Shown here in pieces: positions 35,879 through 47,474 of a DNA stretch of 64,000 nt. The stretch lies in contig JBANAY010000003.1 in assembly GCA_037952775.1 (NCBI GenBank), forward strand, positions 24,862,001 through 24,926,000, read 5' to 3'. The stretch comes from Clonostachys chloroleuca. Its lineage: Eukaryota > Ascomycota > Sordariomycetes > Hypocreales > Bionectriaceae. Numbering within the stretch: position 1 is the stretch's first letter; each line of letters opens with the position of its first letter. The position numbers and the translations under genes are program-made. A model generated the notes under the pieces. It had not been told where the DNA came from. It made no database searches and worked only from the letters and a program-made list of their open reading frames with translations.

Positions 35879-37272
35879 TGTTAATGATTTAGATACGAAA
35901 TCGCAGAGTATTATTACCATTCTAAGATGTGATCAAACGTACTGTGGAGTTTTTATACACAAACTAAGTAATCAGTAATCAGGTTATCCCGGCTGCTTCC
36001 ATTTTACGGCGGCGCAAGGAGACGAGGATGTGGGTGCTCGGAAAGCCGAGGGAAAAGAAAAGGCGAGCCGAGGAAAGCTGGATGAGATGTTCTCATTACC
36101 TAGTATAAATTCAGCTTCGTTAAGTCTTTTATTGATACGTAGCTGCGCATTTGGATAGGTAGATGGCTGGTGCCAGCTACCAATCTTGTGTATAGCAGGT
36201 TAGGACTTGGTAGGTAGCCTAGGGGTAACCGACATGACGACAAAGTTGACGGTCCGTTAAGTTATCTAGATAAGCCCGTAACTGGAGATAAGTATTTATA
36301 AAGAACCTCAAGCTGGTGCCTTACCTTGGCTTGTGTAAATGAAAAAGTAAAAAAATAGAGTTAAAGGTCTGGTACGGACCGAAACTTGGTTAAAAACAAA
36401 TCGTGTGGATCTAGTCACGTTTGGCCTGATCTTGGGATATCCCTTGTATACGGCAAAGACCCCCCCCCCCCCCCTCAACCAAAAAAAAAATAAAAAAATA
36501 AAGCACCTCAAACTCTCTGCTACCTCTATTTTCGCCAAAGGAGCGAGAAAGTTTGTCGTCAACACTACTCATATTACTTGAACGACTGCCTTTTTCTCTA
36601 GAGACCTGGCACGATGACATTCTCTTACTCTAAGTATGATTAATTGTCTTCAATTTCAATACAAAGAACCCGTGTGTACCCTCCCGGAGAGGATCCAAGT
36701 TGACCATAGCACTACAGGGCTCTGTCTCCCATTCATCAAGATGTCTCGCAACACGACCCCAATTCGAGCCTAAGTATCTTGGACGGTGCGCTCCGGCCTT
36801 AGCAGTCACAGACTCAGGTCTCTGCCCGCGGTACATCAAGCGATTCACAAGTCTATTCACCATGGTATCACAGTTGTATTATCTATCTATCTAATAATCC
36901 TCACTAATGATACTCATCTCCCGATGCTTCCAGGAGATTTACACACAGTCTATCAAAACTACGCTAAGCTATTCAGCCTCTGGAAGCTTAAGACTATGGA
37001 AGAGAAGAAACAAGGGTGAGGGCACACAACTTATTTCGCCCTGCCACGGGGATCGAGAAGCTCCAAAAGTGAAGCAGATATTCGAACAAGCCTACGTACA
37101 TCATGGTCATGCATGTAGACGCGTCGGGGAGGGCTCCATCCTGATGAATGAGGAAGCAGAGGGTGGTGGGTGGATTGCAGGTGCCCATGCCATGAACCCA
37201 GCATGACGGCCACGTTGCGTCTGTTGATATCGCCCGGTTGGCTGTTTGGATTGTTAAAGAATCGGTCAGTTG
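35879..37272. other. Intergenic, 1.4 kb, with homopolymer tracts
   Basis: Contains a run of 15 C (36460-36474) followed closely by A-rich sequence (about 36481-36500). A 77-codon minus-strand open frame (36630-36863) has ordinary-looking composition but no recognised family and no confirmed start or exon context, so it is not called. Confidence 0.4.
36460..36474. repeat. Poly-C tract (C15)
   Basis: A mononucleotide run of C next to A-rich runs. Its length is likely unreliable in any assembly. Confidence 0.8.
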
Positions 37273-40055
37273 TTAGACTGTTTTTTCGTCTTCGGGTTCG
37301 AGATCAAGTAATGGTTGATCTGGCAACATGATGGCTCTGTCTAGAGCATACGGGAGACCGCGGTGGCGCCCGCGGATCATCATTGCGCAAATCACTAGCT
37401 TGCTGAAAATGGTGAATTTACCGCAAAGCGAGGTTGCCACGGATGGGTGGCCGAGGCTCAACCCGACATTTCCACTAAAGAGACAGTTAGTGTATTTGAA
37501 AGCGGGTTTGAGATGGAGTAAAGCAAAAAAGAAAAGTAATCAGATGGAGGAATCATGTATGTGCTTTCGGAATCTTTGATTGGGAGCTGAGAAGCTATGC
37601 AGAGACTCAATCCAAGGGGTGGGCTAGGGCGAAGATGGGAGAGGATAAATGGGAAAAGGAGCGGTGACCTACTAGGCAGATGTGACTTCAAAGAACACGG
37701 TTCAAACACTGAATGCCTGCGTAAGATTAGCACCTCTGACTGGCTATGAGAGGGTGGAGGATGGCTCACTGGTTCGCCCGTATCTGCGATCTTTCCGGCC
37801 TCAGCAATACAGATGCAGAAGATACCCAGGAAGATATACCAGAGATCGAAATTTAGCTGATTTTGCATATGCCTCATCAGGTATGAGCGGCCATGGACCT
37901 CATCCAGATGACCTTCTTGTTCCCAGATGCCGAGCGATTTCTCCTCATATGTATTAGATGCACGGATGCTGAGTGCGATTGGGAAGATGGCAATATACAT
38001 CATGACCATTAGACTAAATTGCACAGCAGGGTTAACATTGGCTAGATTGAAGGTTGAGGTACCGGTGTGGCGAGAAGAGGCAGCTTGAAAAATGGCAGCA
38101 AAGAGACGCTGGCCTGTTGGTAAGGCCGCAACCTCGGGATTTTTCAGATCGAGGACAATGATAAGTAGTGTATCAACAAGATTTAGAGCGAAGATAATAC
38201 CAAACAGGATCCAGGTAGGTCGGCTTGGGAAGAGAAGAGTGTAACATCGGCGGGGGTGGTTGAGAAGAAATGACAGCGGCTCCTGCATTTGTGATGTCCT
38301 AGGCACGATCTTGGATATAGCCCAGATTACGAGGCGTAGAAATACCGGATAGAGAGTATTTCCAGCGAAGGCAAGGAAGCTGAAGATAATCATAGGCCAG
38401 ATTGCATCGCGAAATGAGATCATGGAATCGGGTGTCAGGGTGAAACCCAAGTTATCTACCATCGTCTGAGCAGAATAGAAGGCCCTAGAAATGTGAATGA
38501 GATCAGCTCCAACAAAGAACAAGCCTCACACTTTTTGCGCTTCTGTATAACTTGCCCTCCTCTTTGATTGCTGTGATCGATAAATGGTTTGATACGTACC
38601 ACCAGTTCATATTTGAGCCAGTTGAGGCGAGGTACTCCTTGTACTTGGGATCGGCATATTGAATCCAGCCTACAACGCAGATGGCGCCAAAGAGGTGAAG
38701 ACCAAAGAAGTAACCTAATGTAAGAATGTACTTGTGAGTACTTGACCGCAAGCGACTGATATCGACCGGATTTGAACGACGGAGGAGGACAAATCAGGAA
38801 GAGACTAACCGACGACAATCTTCAAAAGCAGCTTAAGGCTACGATACTCAGTACCTCCAAGCTTCTCCCAGTCCCTCCTAGTCATGTTGGTGAATTCAGA
38901 GTTGCGACCGATGGTGGCGTAATGCGACAGACCGAGAGTCTCATCGCGGACCTGTGTCGAGCGGCGTCTTTCCCGGTGATAGGTCGAGTCGGCATCAAGA
39001 ATAAGCATGGTCTTTGCAACATGGACGACGCCTGTGACACTCTCTCTAGACAGCGAGCGGCGTCTTTCTCGGGACATGGAGCGGGGCGAAGCGCTTGAGA
39101 GTCGTTTGCGAAGGTCGTGGATAGATGGGTTCGGGTGGAAAGTACCGTCCATAACAGAGATCTCTACGGGGTGATGTGAGCAAAAGCCATAGGCTCCATG
39201 CTGAAAGGAGTGCATTCTCACCATTGTCGCTCTCCGTAGGATGGCGAGACAACTCAGTCAATGATTTTCCCCGGTCGCGTTCTTGGGGTGACGGGATGTG
39301 CAGGACAGTGTCGTCCCTAATGGGCTTGGATGAATCGTCAATCGTAATGTGTGGTCCAAAGGCATTTCTTGTAGGCTTGGAGGGTTCTTCAAACTCGGTG
39401 CGTGAAGTGTCATCTCTCCTAGGCTCCTCTTGAGGTTTATCCGTTTCCGGTGCGTCATTATTCTCAGGGGCGGCATCTTGGCCCTGGGAGATATTCTTGA
39501 TGTAACCGAGGCCTTGCAAAGGCGTTTCAGCGCCACGGTATCGCTTCAACAATTGGGGGGCTTGGAAAACATGTTAGCTAGGTGTGCTGGCGGGACAGAG
39601 AGAGGCTAGAGCGCACCAGCCTTTTTGAGATACTTTCGGAACCAAATCAGACGAACAAGGACCGTCAAGGCATTAATGAAACCTAGATTAGTGAACATAG
39701 GGATGAAGTAGATGTAGAGCTGCTGATAGAGTTGGAGGTCTTTGACGTCCACCCTAGAAACAATAAGCATCCGCCTTGTAGAAACTCCTTGGCTTCGTTT
39801 ATACGTATGTGTGGCGACATGACTTACGTGTTTAGACCAGACTCAGTCGAGGCGCTGGCGCCAAAGAAGTAGGCATCGATGGCTTCAAGGTTGCCGCCCG
39901 GGAGAAGTACAGGAATAGCCAGGAGGCCCATGAAGATAATGTACGCATCTAGAGGCACATACGGTCAATAACGTGTCTGTCTAGATGCGGTTGATTGCGT
40001 GAAGCCCACAGTGAAGCGTGAGAAAATTGATGGGGAGCCATTTCGGTATCGCCAT
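37273..40055 (-). pseudogene. Trk-type potassium transporter with in-frame TGA
   Basis: Nine exons: 40055-40010, 39948-39828, 39753-39617, 39560-39222, 39163-38810, 38714-38600, 38484-37770, 37716-37673, 37474-37273; about 690 codons, all junctions in phase. Fungal Trk landmarks are in order: LPINFLTLHYAYIIF at the start, FFGASASTESGLNT (first pore loop), a long polar cytosolic loop (exons 4-5), DNLGFTLTPDSM (second pore), TGTSTFNLA (third) and AYGNVGLSLGHP (fourth), then MMIRGRHRGLPYALDRAI at the end. Codon 614 in exon 8 is TGA (37704-37702), between AFSV and TVFFEVTSAY, in the middle of a conserved helix. Everything on both sides is intact. A functional protein would import K+ at the plasma membrane. 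The stop may be a recent null allele, a sequencing error or, less likely, readthrough. Confidence 0.85.
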
Positions 40056-40176
40056 GCTCGATCAGAAACAATTGGCAGGTCGGATGCCAGCTGCAGGTCA
40101 GGTCTATGGATGATGGGACAGTACGAATGTATTTTGCTGTTGGAAGGGATAAAGTCAGGATGAATGCAATACAGTG

Positions 40177-40207
<31 letters not shown>

Positions 40208-42765
40208 CAAGTAGCAGGTGTCTTTGCACCGTGAAGATGGGGTGGCGAGAAGGAGAGAGGGCCAAGAAGAATAACAAAGGGAACCGTACTAATGATGCAA
40301 ACCGGCGCCCGCAAGCAGGTCATATGCTCAGGCAGATGCAGCTACCCCACTGGAGGCCTTTACCTTTATTGGACATCAGGCTCAAGGAATTACGCCTCGT
40401 CCGACTCCTCGTAGTCATCAAACCCTATAGACGCAGACCGCCAAGTTCTTGGAGTCCACTTAATAATGTCTCACTCCCATACGGCCTAGGCGAGTCTTCT
40501 TTCCTCATGCTAGGGGGTGTTCTCACACAAGTTTCCACACCAAGCTGAGCGGCGAATGGAATCAAATCCGAAAGATACCTAAGTCGCCTGCAGCAAACCC
40601 CAAGCAACTTGCTAGCGTTTGGGAGGCAGCGCCAGTTGAGAACAGCCAATGATGGAAAATACCTCACACCAAGCCAGAAGATAAGCAGGAAAGGTACCAA
40701 TGCCAGCATACACGCCCATCCCACTGGTACAGATTCTGTATAATCTGTTCGTCGAGGACGGAGAAACTATCAGGAGCACAACCAACCAAAGCGGAGCGCC
40801 TTGAAATGACGGACCAAACAAACGGCCCGCTTCCGGAACAGCAAATATCTCTTCCGGTTCCTTGTCTTTTGATTGGATCTTCATTTCAGATGCCCATCCT
40901 CATTCAGCATTTTTGATCCACCCCATCGACGGCAGATGATCCACTCTGCTGAACCTGCCCGGGGAGAAAGTAGCCCACGGGATGGCCCTCGGCGCTTCTG
41001 CATGTTGACTTGCTTCCCACCTTGGTCAACCGAGCACCTTTCCCGCCTACTCATTTAACCTAAAACCTTTTACGAAACCCTTAAAATAAGCCTAGATTGC
41101 TTAAAATTTAATCTTCCCTTTTTCCCTACAAGACAGTGAAGGCCTAAATCATAAAGCCTTGACAAAGGTCTAACCGCAACCAGACTGACGCCGTAATGGG
41201 CTTCATAGAACTAGCCAGTTGGTGGCCGAGCTGGATATTCGTAGGGCTTGAAGCCTAGGGTCACGATGTCTATACTATGGCGTCGAGTAATATGATTTGA
41301 CATGATGGGTTGAACATCACTATCTAATTGGCGTTGTTTATTCCTTCTACTGAACGAGTGAATTGCGCCTTGGATAAAACCAAACAAGAATTGCCATTCT
41401 AACATTGTTTTATAGGCTTATAAATTGAGATCTATAGCCATGATCATCACTCCAGAATGTGGTCAAAAGAACCATAGATTATCCAATAGTCCTAGAGTAG
41501 TAACAGCAAGTTACATCTCGCATCACCTAAATAGGATCAGTGGAAGGTTGTCAAGCGTGGCATCTATCACCGATGAATCAATTAATACTAGTTGATTCCC
41601 ACGGCAATTTGTACCCTCAGCCGTTTCAGGCTATCCGTAGTGGGTTTGATAATACCGAATAGGTGCCTTCCCAGCTGACTGAATGAATGTTCGGTGGTGG
41701 ATTTATTAGTCAACAAGAGCTTGAAACCGGCATCAATTGACCTTCCAATCGTTCCGATGAGCAGAAATGGTTATTTTTGAAAATAATAAAATAAGTAAAA
41801 TGCATACACGCAATAAGGGATTTCTCTTGTGACAAGCTTATTAAACTCATCCTATCACATTTCCTCAAGTTCTAATGCACCCCTCAAAGTAATTGTCGTC
41901 ACGGCAGATGGTACCTATTTAAATCCAGTGCGCTAACCCACAGGATCCGATGCTGTGCTTCCCGGTAGAATTCTCACTCTGTCGAAGAAAGAGATGGGTC
42001 CATGACCCAGCAAACGAAAGTTCCCGTCAGGCAAACTATAAGTAACACCGGCCGCACACCCAGGCCCAGAGCAGTGAATTGCGAATTGCATGCTCCAAGA
42101 GCGAGGGGTTACCGACTCTCCCAGGCCTATGAGATCCATAACCTCTAGGAGTGACCTTTAGACGTGCGGGAAAAAAGTTCCTAGACAATACGTGTAGATA
42201 TCTGCAAGCTTCGTCGTGCGATCATCCAAGAACTGATCTTAGGGAGATCTTGACCACCTCGTCCCGTGGACTTCAGAGAATGCACTCCATGTCAATTTTT
42301 TCTCATCTCCAAACATTTTCGAGGGGCGGCATCGTATCATTGTGTCGTCAAAGTGACAAAAAGGGTCCCCGCAAGCTACAGTGTAGCCCGCACCTTGACC
42401 TAAAGGTTTGGCGGCCCTTCACGGACGTTTACATAAAAGAACTTAAGGTGAGAGCACACAGTGTAATAACCTTCATAACCAATGCGTACTTGTGTTATAG
42501 AATGTTTGATTTGCTGAGACGAAGAAATAGAGGCGCAACGTGTAATCGTTGCGGCTTGAGCAGTGCAAAGAGTTTATATGGGCTAGGTTAACCTCGCTTT
42601 CTCTGTGCGTTTGATATCGGCTGGTGGGAGGATGTGTGTGCCCTGATTCTTCATGAGCTCGCATCGGACAGCTCGCAATTGTCGCCAGAGCTGTGAACCC
42701 GAATATCGGGCTCAAGGTATTCATTACCTCTTCCTACCGAGGGAAGGGTTGGCTGTCGAGTCCGT
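40056..42765. other. Gene-poor stretch, 2.7 kb
   Basis: Contains a run of about 25 A (40182-40206). Minus-strand open frames at 40612-40884 (90 codons, some hydrophobic) and 41933-42139 (68 codons) have no recognised family. I cannot support a gene here. Confidence 0.4.
40182..40206. repeat. Poly-A tract (about A25)
   Basis: A long mononucleotide run about 130 bp upstream of the Trk start codon. I see no retroelement or retrocopy upstream of it. Confidence 0.8.
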
Positions 42766-43352
42766 CTATTTGTGATCCACCGGAGGTGAGGACGGCGTGC
42801 TGTAAGTCGTGTCTATCAATGATACATCTTCAGGTGGCATAGTTTCGGCGCTCGAAAGCGCATTAAAGCCCTCAGAGTAAATCACCGCCCATTGACCGTC
42901 ACCAGACGGATCCCAAGAATATAATGGCCACCCGGGTCTCCACTCGACATTTTCATACTCATTTTCGGGTCGTCTTCAACCAGAGTGCTACCTCCAGAAG
43001 ACCATGCTAGCTCTGATTCGGATCCAATGTTGTTGATACTGGATTGGATGACTAACTCTAAATCGGGAAGAGACTCAAACGAGGGAACCTGTAAGAGTTC
43101 CACGGGTCTAGCAGAATGGCTCGCAATTTCATCGGTTTTTGAAGGCTCTTGAATCCAATACCAGTCTGGATCAACCCAAGCCTGTATAATAGGGCAATCT
43201 ACCGGGGAATGGTCCATTTCAATATTTTCGTTGAGTGCAGAAGAGTCACCGTGGTCCGATGATAGGTCGGATGCGATTAGGGGTGGACCAAGATGGAGGG
43301 TTGAGATGCTGTCGCTCAAGGGCATATCAGATGGTTGAAGATAGGCTTCCAT
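42766..43352 (-). pseudogene. Hypothetical acidic protein with a one-base frameshift
   Basis: From ATG 43352 (MEAYLQPSDMPLSDS) an acidic, Ser/Asp-rich frame runs to LAWSSGGSTLVEDDP. It then loses frame at a GGG/TTTT run (plus strand 42962-42969). In the next frame the sequence continues naturally as ENEYENVEWRPGWPLYSW and PSGDGQWAVIYSEGF and ends at TAG 42768-42766 after PPVDHK. Without the shift the product would be about 195 aa. An intron cannot be placed to explain the change of frame. The family is not recognised; there is no signal peptide or membrane segment. The shift may be an assembly error, in which case this is an ordinary small gene. Confidence 0.5.
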
Positions 43353-44207
43353 CGTTAATTTCGCGTCATACTGACGCAAAAGTTTGGTGATAGTCGAAGA
43401 TCTTCGCAAACAAGAAAATTATTTGGTGTGCAAGAATGCTGAATAAAGTGGGTGGTGGAGGAGTGAGAGGAGATTTGGAGGAAACAAGGAGGCGTTTAAG
43501 TTCATGCACTGGACGGTATTTTACTGACTGTTCCAGAAGAGGAACTCTTCAAGCTACATGAAGTACCCAGTGGCTTTGTCGCTTACATGATTTGACGAGC
43601 AAGCTTCTCATGGCATGTCGTAAACCGGCAACTCTCAAACTCACTTCAACAAAGTCAACAACTTGGCGAAACTTCTACTCCGCATCAAGACATAATCTCC
43701 AGTGATATCTTAATGCACAACATGAATAGTTCTATTGCAAGATATCAATAAATAAATTCCAACCCAACTACGATGTTGGACCATGAACAAATCTTGTTTG
43801 CTACTTGCTTATCATCAGAATCAGAAACCCAACCCAGTAGTAGTGCTAACCACGTTGGGGCAGGTGGAGACTATCTGAAAACTTTACTTTAGCCTGTTAG
43901 TAAAGCACAAGAACTCTACCAGAATTTGCCACGGAAGGATGATGTACTTGTTAACTCAACAAAGTAACGTCTCCACATACTGACCACGGTGAATAACAGC
44001 CGTGATTGGAATGAGCCACAGGCCCAGCAAACTGAAGGATGAGATGACTGGGCTTTTGTGCGGGGACAGATCCAATCCGAATGACGTTCACTTGCTCTTC
44101 ATCAATAATTACGGTCCAAATTTCGGCCACCTTCATTGAACTACCATTCGCAAGGCCCAACTAAGTTCTCATCAGCGGCAGAATAATGCCTCTATTTCAG
44201 ATCTGAA
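43353..44207. other. Intergenic, 0.85 kb
   Basis: Holds a possible short minus-strand exon (44136 down to about 43980) encoding MKVAEIWTVIIDEEQVN and SHLILQFAGPVAHSNH, followed by a good GTATGT donor. It is head-to-head with the gene at 44208 and only about 70 bp away. It is too short and uncertain to call as a gene. Confidence 0.35.
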
Positions 44208-44762
44208 ATGGTTACCAGCGTAATATCTGCCAGTCACTTGGTCCCGAAGCCCGCACAATCCGGAAGCGAAGAATCGATCCTACAGGCTGAGCAGGAGCAG
44301 TCTCCCGAGAACGACTCTGACGCCACCAACACCACAATATGCCTCACAATCTTCATATTCCGCGGCGAGCCGGACATGTACTTCAAACGCCATGTCATTC
44401 TGTACTTTACGTCGCCAGAACTTCCAGATTTCTGCGAGACTGTGCACATCCAGCGCGTCGGTGAGACGGGCCCGTGGATGGTGGACCGGGCACGCGGAGC
44501 AATAGACTGGGCTCTTGAGGCCAACTACTGCGCTCACGTAAATGCCGGTGCCGTCGTGGTAAATAGAGGCGAGGAGATGGTGCCAGTCGCTGTGACTGCG
44601 GGAGTTCCCGTCCAAAGCCGGCTAAATATGAGCTGGAACTGCCAGAATTTCGTGCTCGAGGGTTTGCAGGCCCTAGTCGACGAGGGGTTCCAGACGCAAG
44701 AATGGTATTCTGCGGTCGAGGATGAACTCGTGGAACGGTTGATGGACGGTACCGTTGGGTGA
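44208..44762 (+). CDS. Conserved-looking hypothetical protein
   Basis: Single exon, 184 aa from ATG 44208. The first 45 residues are polar and likely disordered. The rest reads like a compact alpha/beta domain: CLTIFIFRGEPDMYFKRHV, then FTSPELPDFCETVHIQRVG, a middle Cys/His segment (NYCAHVNAG), and a C-terminal block WNCQNFVLEGLQALVDEGF. That last block resembles small fungal proteins of unknown function in which a Cys-Gln-Asn/Trp motif precedes a helix; I cannot name the family with confidence. No signal peptide or membrane span is present. Probably cytosolic. Confidence 0.6.
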   Translation: MVTSVISASHLVPKPAQSGSEESILQAEQEQSPENDSDATNTTICLTIFIFRGEPDMYFKRHVILYFTSPELPDFCETVHIQRVGETGPWMVDRARGAIDWALEANYCAHVNAGAVVVNRGEEMVPVAVTAGVPVQSRLNMSWNCQNFVLEGLQALVDEGFQTQEWYSAVEDELVERLMDGTVG

Positions 44763-45406
44763 ATTGTTTATGGGGATGCGCCCGGGAAGGCATGGAGGAT
44801 GCTCGCGGTGATGTAAGTTTACTGGCGTTTTTTCTGGTCAAGAAAGCTATTACCAGGGCTCGCAGAGTGTCTTTCTATTAAGGAGTAAAATATAGATATT
44901 AATCAAAGTTCTATACGAAATGAAGCATTCATAGTGGGCGACGGCAACCGCTGGTGAGCTCGTTGACCCAGGCGGTGCGGGGAGCCAAGCCTTGCTGAGG
45001 CTAATCTTGTAATACTTGTTTGGTATTTGCGTAGTATGCCTGTCATTGTCATCCTATCCTGGGTACCTGTGGAGCATAATATGACATGATATGGTCATAC
45101 TGGAACAAATGAACAACAAGGCACTCACACCGGCCAAGTCTGACTGCTTACGGGCCCTTGTCTCTGCGTACAGCAACCACCGGGGTCGAGTCGTGTAAGT
45201 CTCCCCAGAGCCTTATTCTACTTACAAAGATAAGGCTCTTGGGATGTTAAGAGGATGCTTCATAGGTTTGTGATGACAAAAAATGCAGTTGTCCAAGAGT
45301 ATCGTAGGTGCTATTCCCGGATACCCTTGATTGCATTCCCATGTGTATGGTGAGACGCACCCAAAAGATCATTTCTCCCTTATCGGTTGACACACCACAA
45401 ACTGGA

Positions 45407-45466
45407 GCGTATTCCAGAGCGTATTCCAAAGCGTATTCCAACGCTTATTCCAAAGCGTATTCCTAA
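45407..45466. repeat. 12-bp tandem repeat, five copies
   Basis: Five adjacent units of the form GCGTATTCCAAA with one to three mismatches (the fourth has GCTTATTCC). It lies about 200 bp upstream of the lipase start codon, so it may sit in the promoter. Confidence 0.85.
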
Positions 45467-45612
45467 AAGCCATTGTCAAAGGTTCCAGCCCCGTCCGCCA
45501 TCTAAACGCGCAACAACCCTTTGAAAATAGAATAACAGGTTGATTTATTCGTATATATATTGGTTTGCATATAAGAATTCTACAAGCCCACCTTCCGTAT
45601 GCCATGAAGAAA

Positions 45613-45648
45613 TCTGTACCAACAACAAAATCTGTACCAACAATAAAA
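45613..45648. repeat. 18-bp direct repeat, two copies
   Basis: TCTGTACCAACAACAAAA followed by the same unit with one change. If translation begins at the upstream ATG (45604) it would encode a twofold SVPTTK/SVPTIK motif before the signal peptide; otherwise it is 5' UTR. Confidence 0.8.
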
Positions 45649-45672
45649 TCGTTTTCTCTCGCTTGTTCTAAG

Positions 45673-47094
45673 ATGCATCTGCCCTATCTTTTGTTGGCTA
45701 TACTTGCTGCGCTGCGCCCTTCTGCTGCCGCAGACACTCCCCAATGTAACGCAACATGCCGGGGACAAATTGCATCTGACTGGGAGAAGGAACAGCACGC
45801 ATCGATCGACTTTGAGTTCTACAATGTCCCTTCGAACTTCTCTTCCAGTATGACCCCTGGGACTTTGCTTCGAGTTGAGAAAGTCACCAACCAATCTCTG
45901 TACAGTGTTCCCTACGGCCTCACTCTTTCCCGAATTATGTACACAACCACCAACCTGAACGGGACCGTCATTCCAACTAGCGGTTATGTTCTCTGGCCTT
46001 ACTCTCCTATAGGTTCTCAGAATAGCGGTGAGGGGTATAACATGGTGGCCTGGGCTCATGGAACATCCGGTAGTTTCAAAAGTTGTGCCCCCAGCAATTA
46101 TCGAAACTTGCAATATCATTTCATGGTACCTTTTCTCCTTGCTCTCCAGGGCAATATTGTTGTTGCCCCGGATTACGCCGGCCTTGGTGTTGACACTCTT
46201 CCATCTGGGGAGCATATTGCGCATCCTTGGGCAGCAGGTCCTGCACAGGCCAATGACCTCGCCAATGCCATCATCGCTGCTCGTAAAGCATTCCCCGAGT
46301 ACTTGAAGCCGTCTGGCTCTTTTGTTGCCATGGGTCACTCGCAAGGTGCAGAGACAGCTTGGGGGTTTGCTGAGCGGTTGGTCAAGCAGCCCATTGATGG
46401 ATACAAGGGAACTGCTCTCATTGCACCCCCTACCAATGTTATAAAACATATCGAGCTCGCACTGGAGAGCCCTACGGAACTATGGGCCCTTGCTCTTCTC
46501 TCTGGTCAACCGAAAATCATCTCTTCTATTACCGCAACATACCCAGCCTATAACTACTCAGGGCTGAGCCCCGCGGCGTATGAGCGCTGGGTCAACATCT
46601 TGAAGCCACTATCTGGTTGCTTCCCCACAGACAGCTATATATTCAGCGACTTGAAACCTGGTGAGCTAGCGCAAGACGGTTGGACGAAGGATGAAACTGT
46701 TCAAAAGTACTCGGCTGCGATTGACATCGGGCGCAAAAAATTCAAAGGGCCGCTCTTCATTGCCGCCGGAACTGCGGACTTGGCTGTACCTATCCACATT
46801 GTGAATTCCGTGGTGGATGATACATGCGCCATGCTAAAGCAAGAGAACTGGGATGAGTCGCTGGAGATGATTACATATGCGGACATGAGTCACTTTTCGA
46901 TTATACAAGCGAGCCAGTTGCAATGGCTGCAGTGGGTGAAGGACCGCTTGTCCTCGGGATCCAAGCCTCTCCGTCGTGGCTGTGTTAAGAAGGAAATGAG
47001 CGGCTTTCTGATTGACCAGCCGATCAAGCAGGCGTTTCCAAACTTTTTGCAAGGGTGGGCAAGCTCCGATGAGGGCTGGAAGTATTCTCTATAA
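45673..47094 (+). CDS. Secreted lipase (LIP / secretory lipase family)
   Basis: Single exon, 473 aa from ATG 45673, chosen because it directly precedes a signal peptide (MHLPYLLLAILAALRPSAAA); in-frame ATGs at 45565 and 45604 would add an untypical polar extension. The alpha/beta-hydrolase fold is shown by MVAWAHGTSG (oxyanion region), NIVVAPDYAGLG, the nucleophile elbow GHSQG in FVAMGHSQGAETAWGF, an Asp in AAGTADLAVP, and a His in YADMSHFSI. This arrangement matches the secretory lipase family (Candida LIP type, PF03583). It is expected to be secreted and to hydrolyse triglycerides or other esters. Several N-x-S/T sites fit glycosylation. The frame is intact. Confidence 0.9.
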   Translation: MHLPYLLLAILAALRPSAAADTPQCNATCRGQIASDWEKEQHASIDFEFYNVPSNFSSSMTPGTLLRVEKVTNQSLYSVPYGLTLSRIMYTTTNLNGTVIPTSGYVLWPYSPIGSQNSGEGYNMVAWAHGTSGSFKSCAPSNYRNLQYHFMVPFLLALQGNIVVAPDYAGLGVDTLPSGEHIAHPWAAGPAQANDLANAIIAARKAFPEYLKPSGSFVAMGHSQGAETAWGFAERLVKQPIDGYKGTALIAPPTNVIKHIELALESPTELWALALLSGQPKIISSITATYPAYNYSGLSPAAYERWVNILKPLSGCFPTDSYIFSDLKPGELAQDGWTKDETVQKYSAAIDIGRKKFKGPLFIAAGTADLAVPIHIVNSVVDDTCAMLKQENWDESLEMITYADMSHFSIIQASQLQWLQWVKDRLSSGSKPLRRGCVKKEMSGFLIDQPIKQAFPNFLQGWASSDEGWKYSL

Positions 47095-47474
47095 CTTCAA
47101 GCATACATTAACCTGAGCTCTCTGACGGGCAGTCACAGTCTCACAGAACATCAGGGAAAGGCGTGATTGTCCTACGCTCCAAATCGGATAAAGACATGAT
47201 TCTCAGGCTTTATACAATATGTAAAGGTAGTCAGTGAGGGCCCGAAGCAGACTGTATGATGTTGCTTTATCTTCTTACTCAAAAGTTTTATATAGATCTT
47301 AAGTTATTGAGTCTCAACCGAGTCATCGGCCGTCAGCTATATAGGCTACAGTTACACTAAACTTCCTACCGTATAGGCTACTCAGGCTCTTGCAATTCTT
47401 GAATTAAAATGCAAGACTGTTAGTTGTTTTTCGGGAGACTAATCTCGTCCTCCTGCTAACCATTGATGGTGACC
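47095..47474. other. Intergenic between convergent genes
   Basis: Short AT-rich spacer between the lipase stop and the end of the CorA-type gene. No gene seen. Confidence 0.45.

Larger units (their letters stand above)
44763..45672. other. Intergenic upstream of the lipase gene
   Basis: Contains the 12-bp tandem repeat at 45407-45466, a TATA-like TATATATA at about 45550-45558, and an 18-bp direct repeat just before the chosen lipase start. Confidence 0.5.

Noticed and set aside
40182..40206. Poly-A tract as the tail of a retroelement or retrocopy
   Set aside because: No coding remnant directly upstream and no clear target-site duplication.
40612..40884. 90-codon minus-strand frame with hydrophobic stretches
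   Set aside because: Some membrane-like text, but no homologous block or neighbouring exon could be found.
45247..45605. Minus-strand repeat peptide (WNTLWNT-type)
   Set aside because: It is only the translation of the 12-bp tandem repeat; no start or domain.
45580..46449. 289-codon minus-strand frame opposite the lipase
   Set aside because: No domain; mirrors the lipase coding sequence, which has a signal peptide and GHSQG motif.
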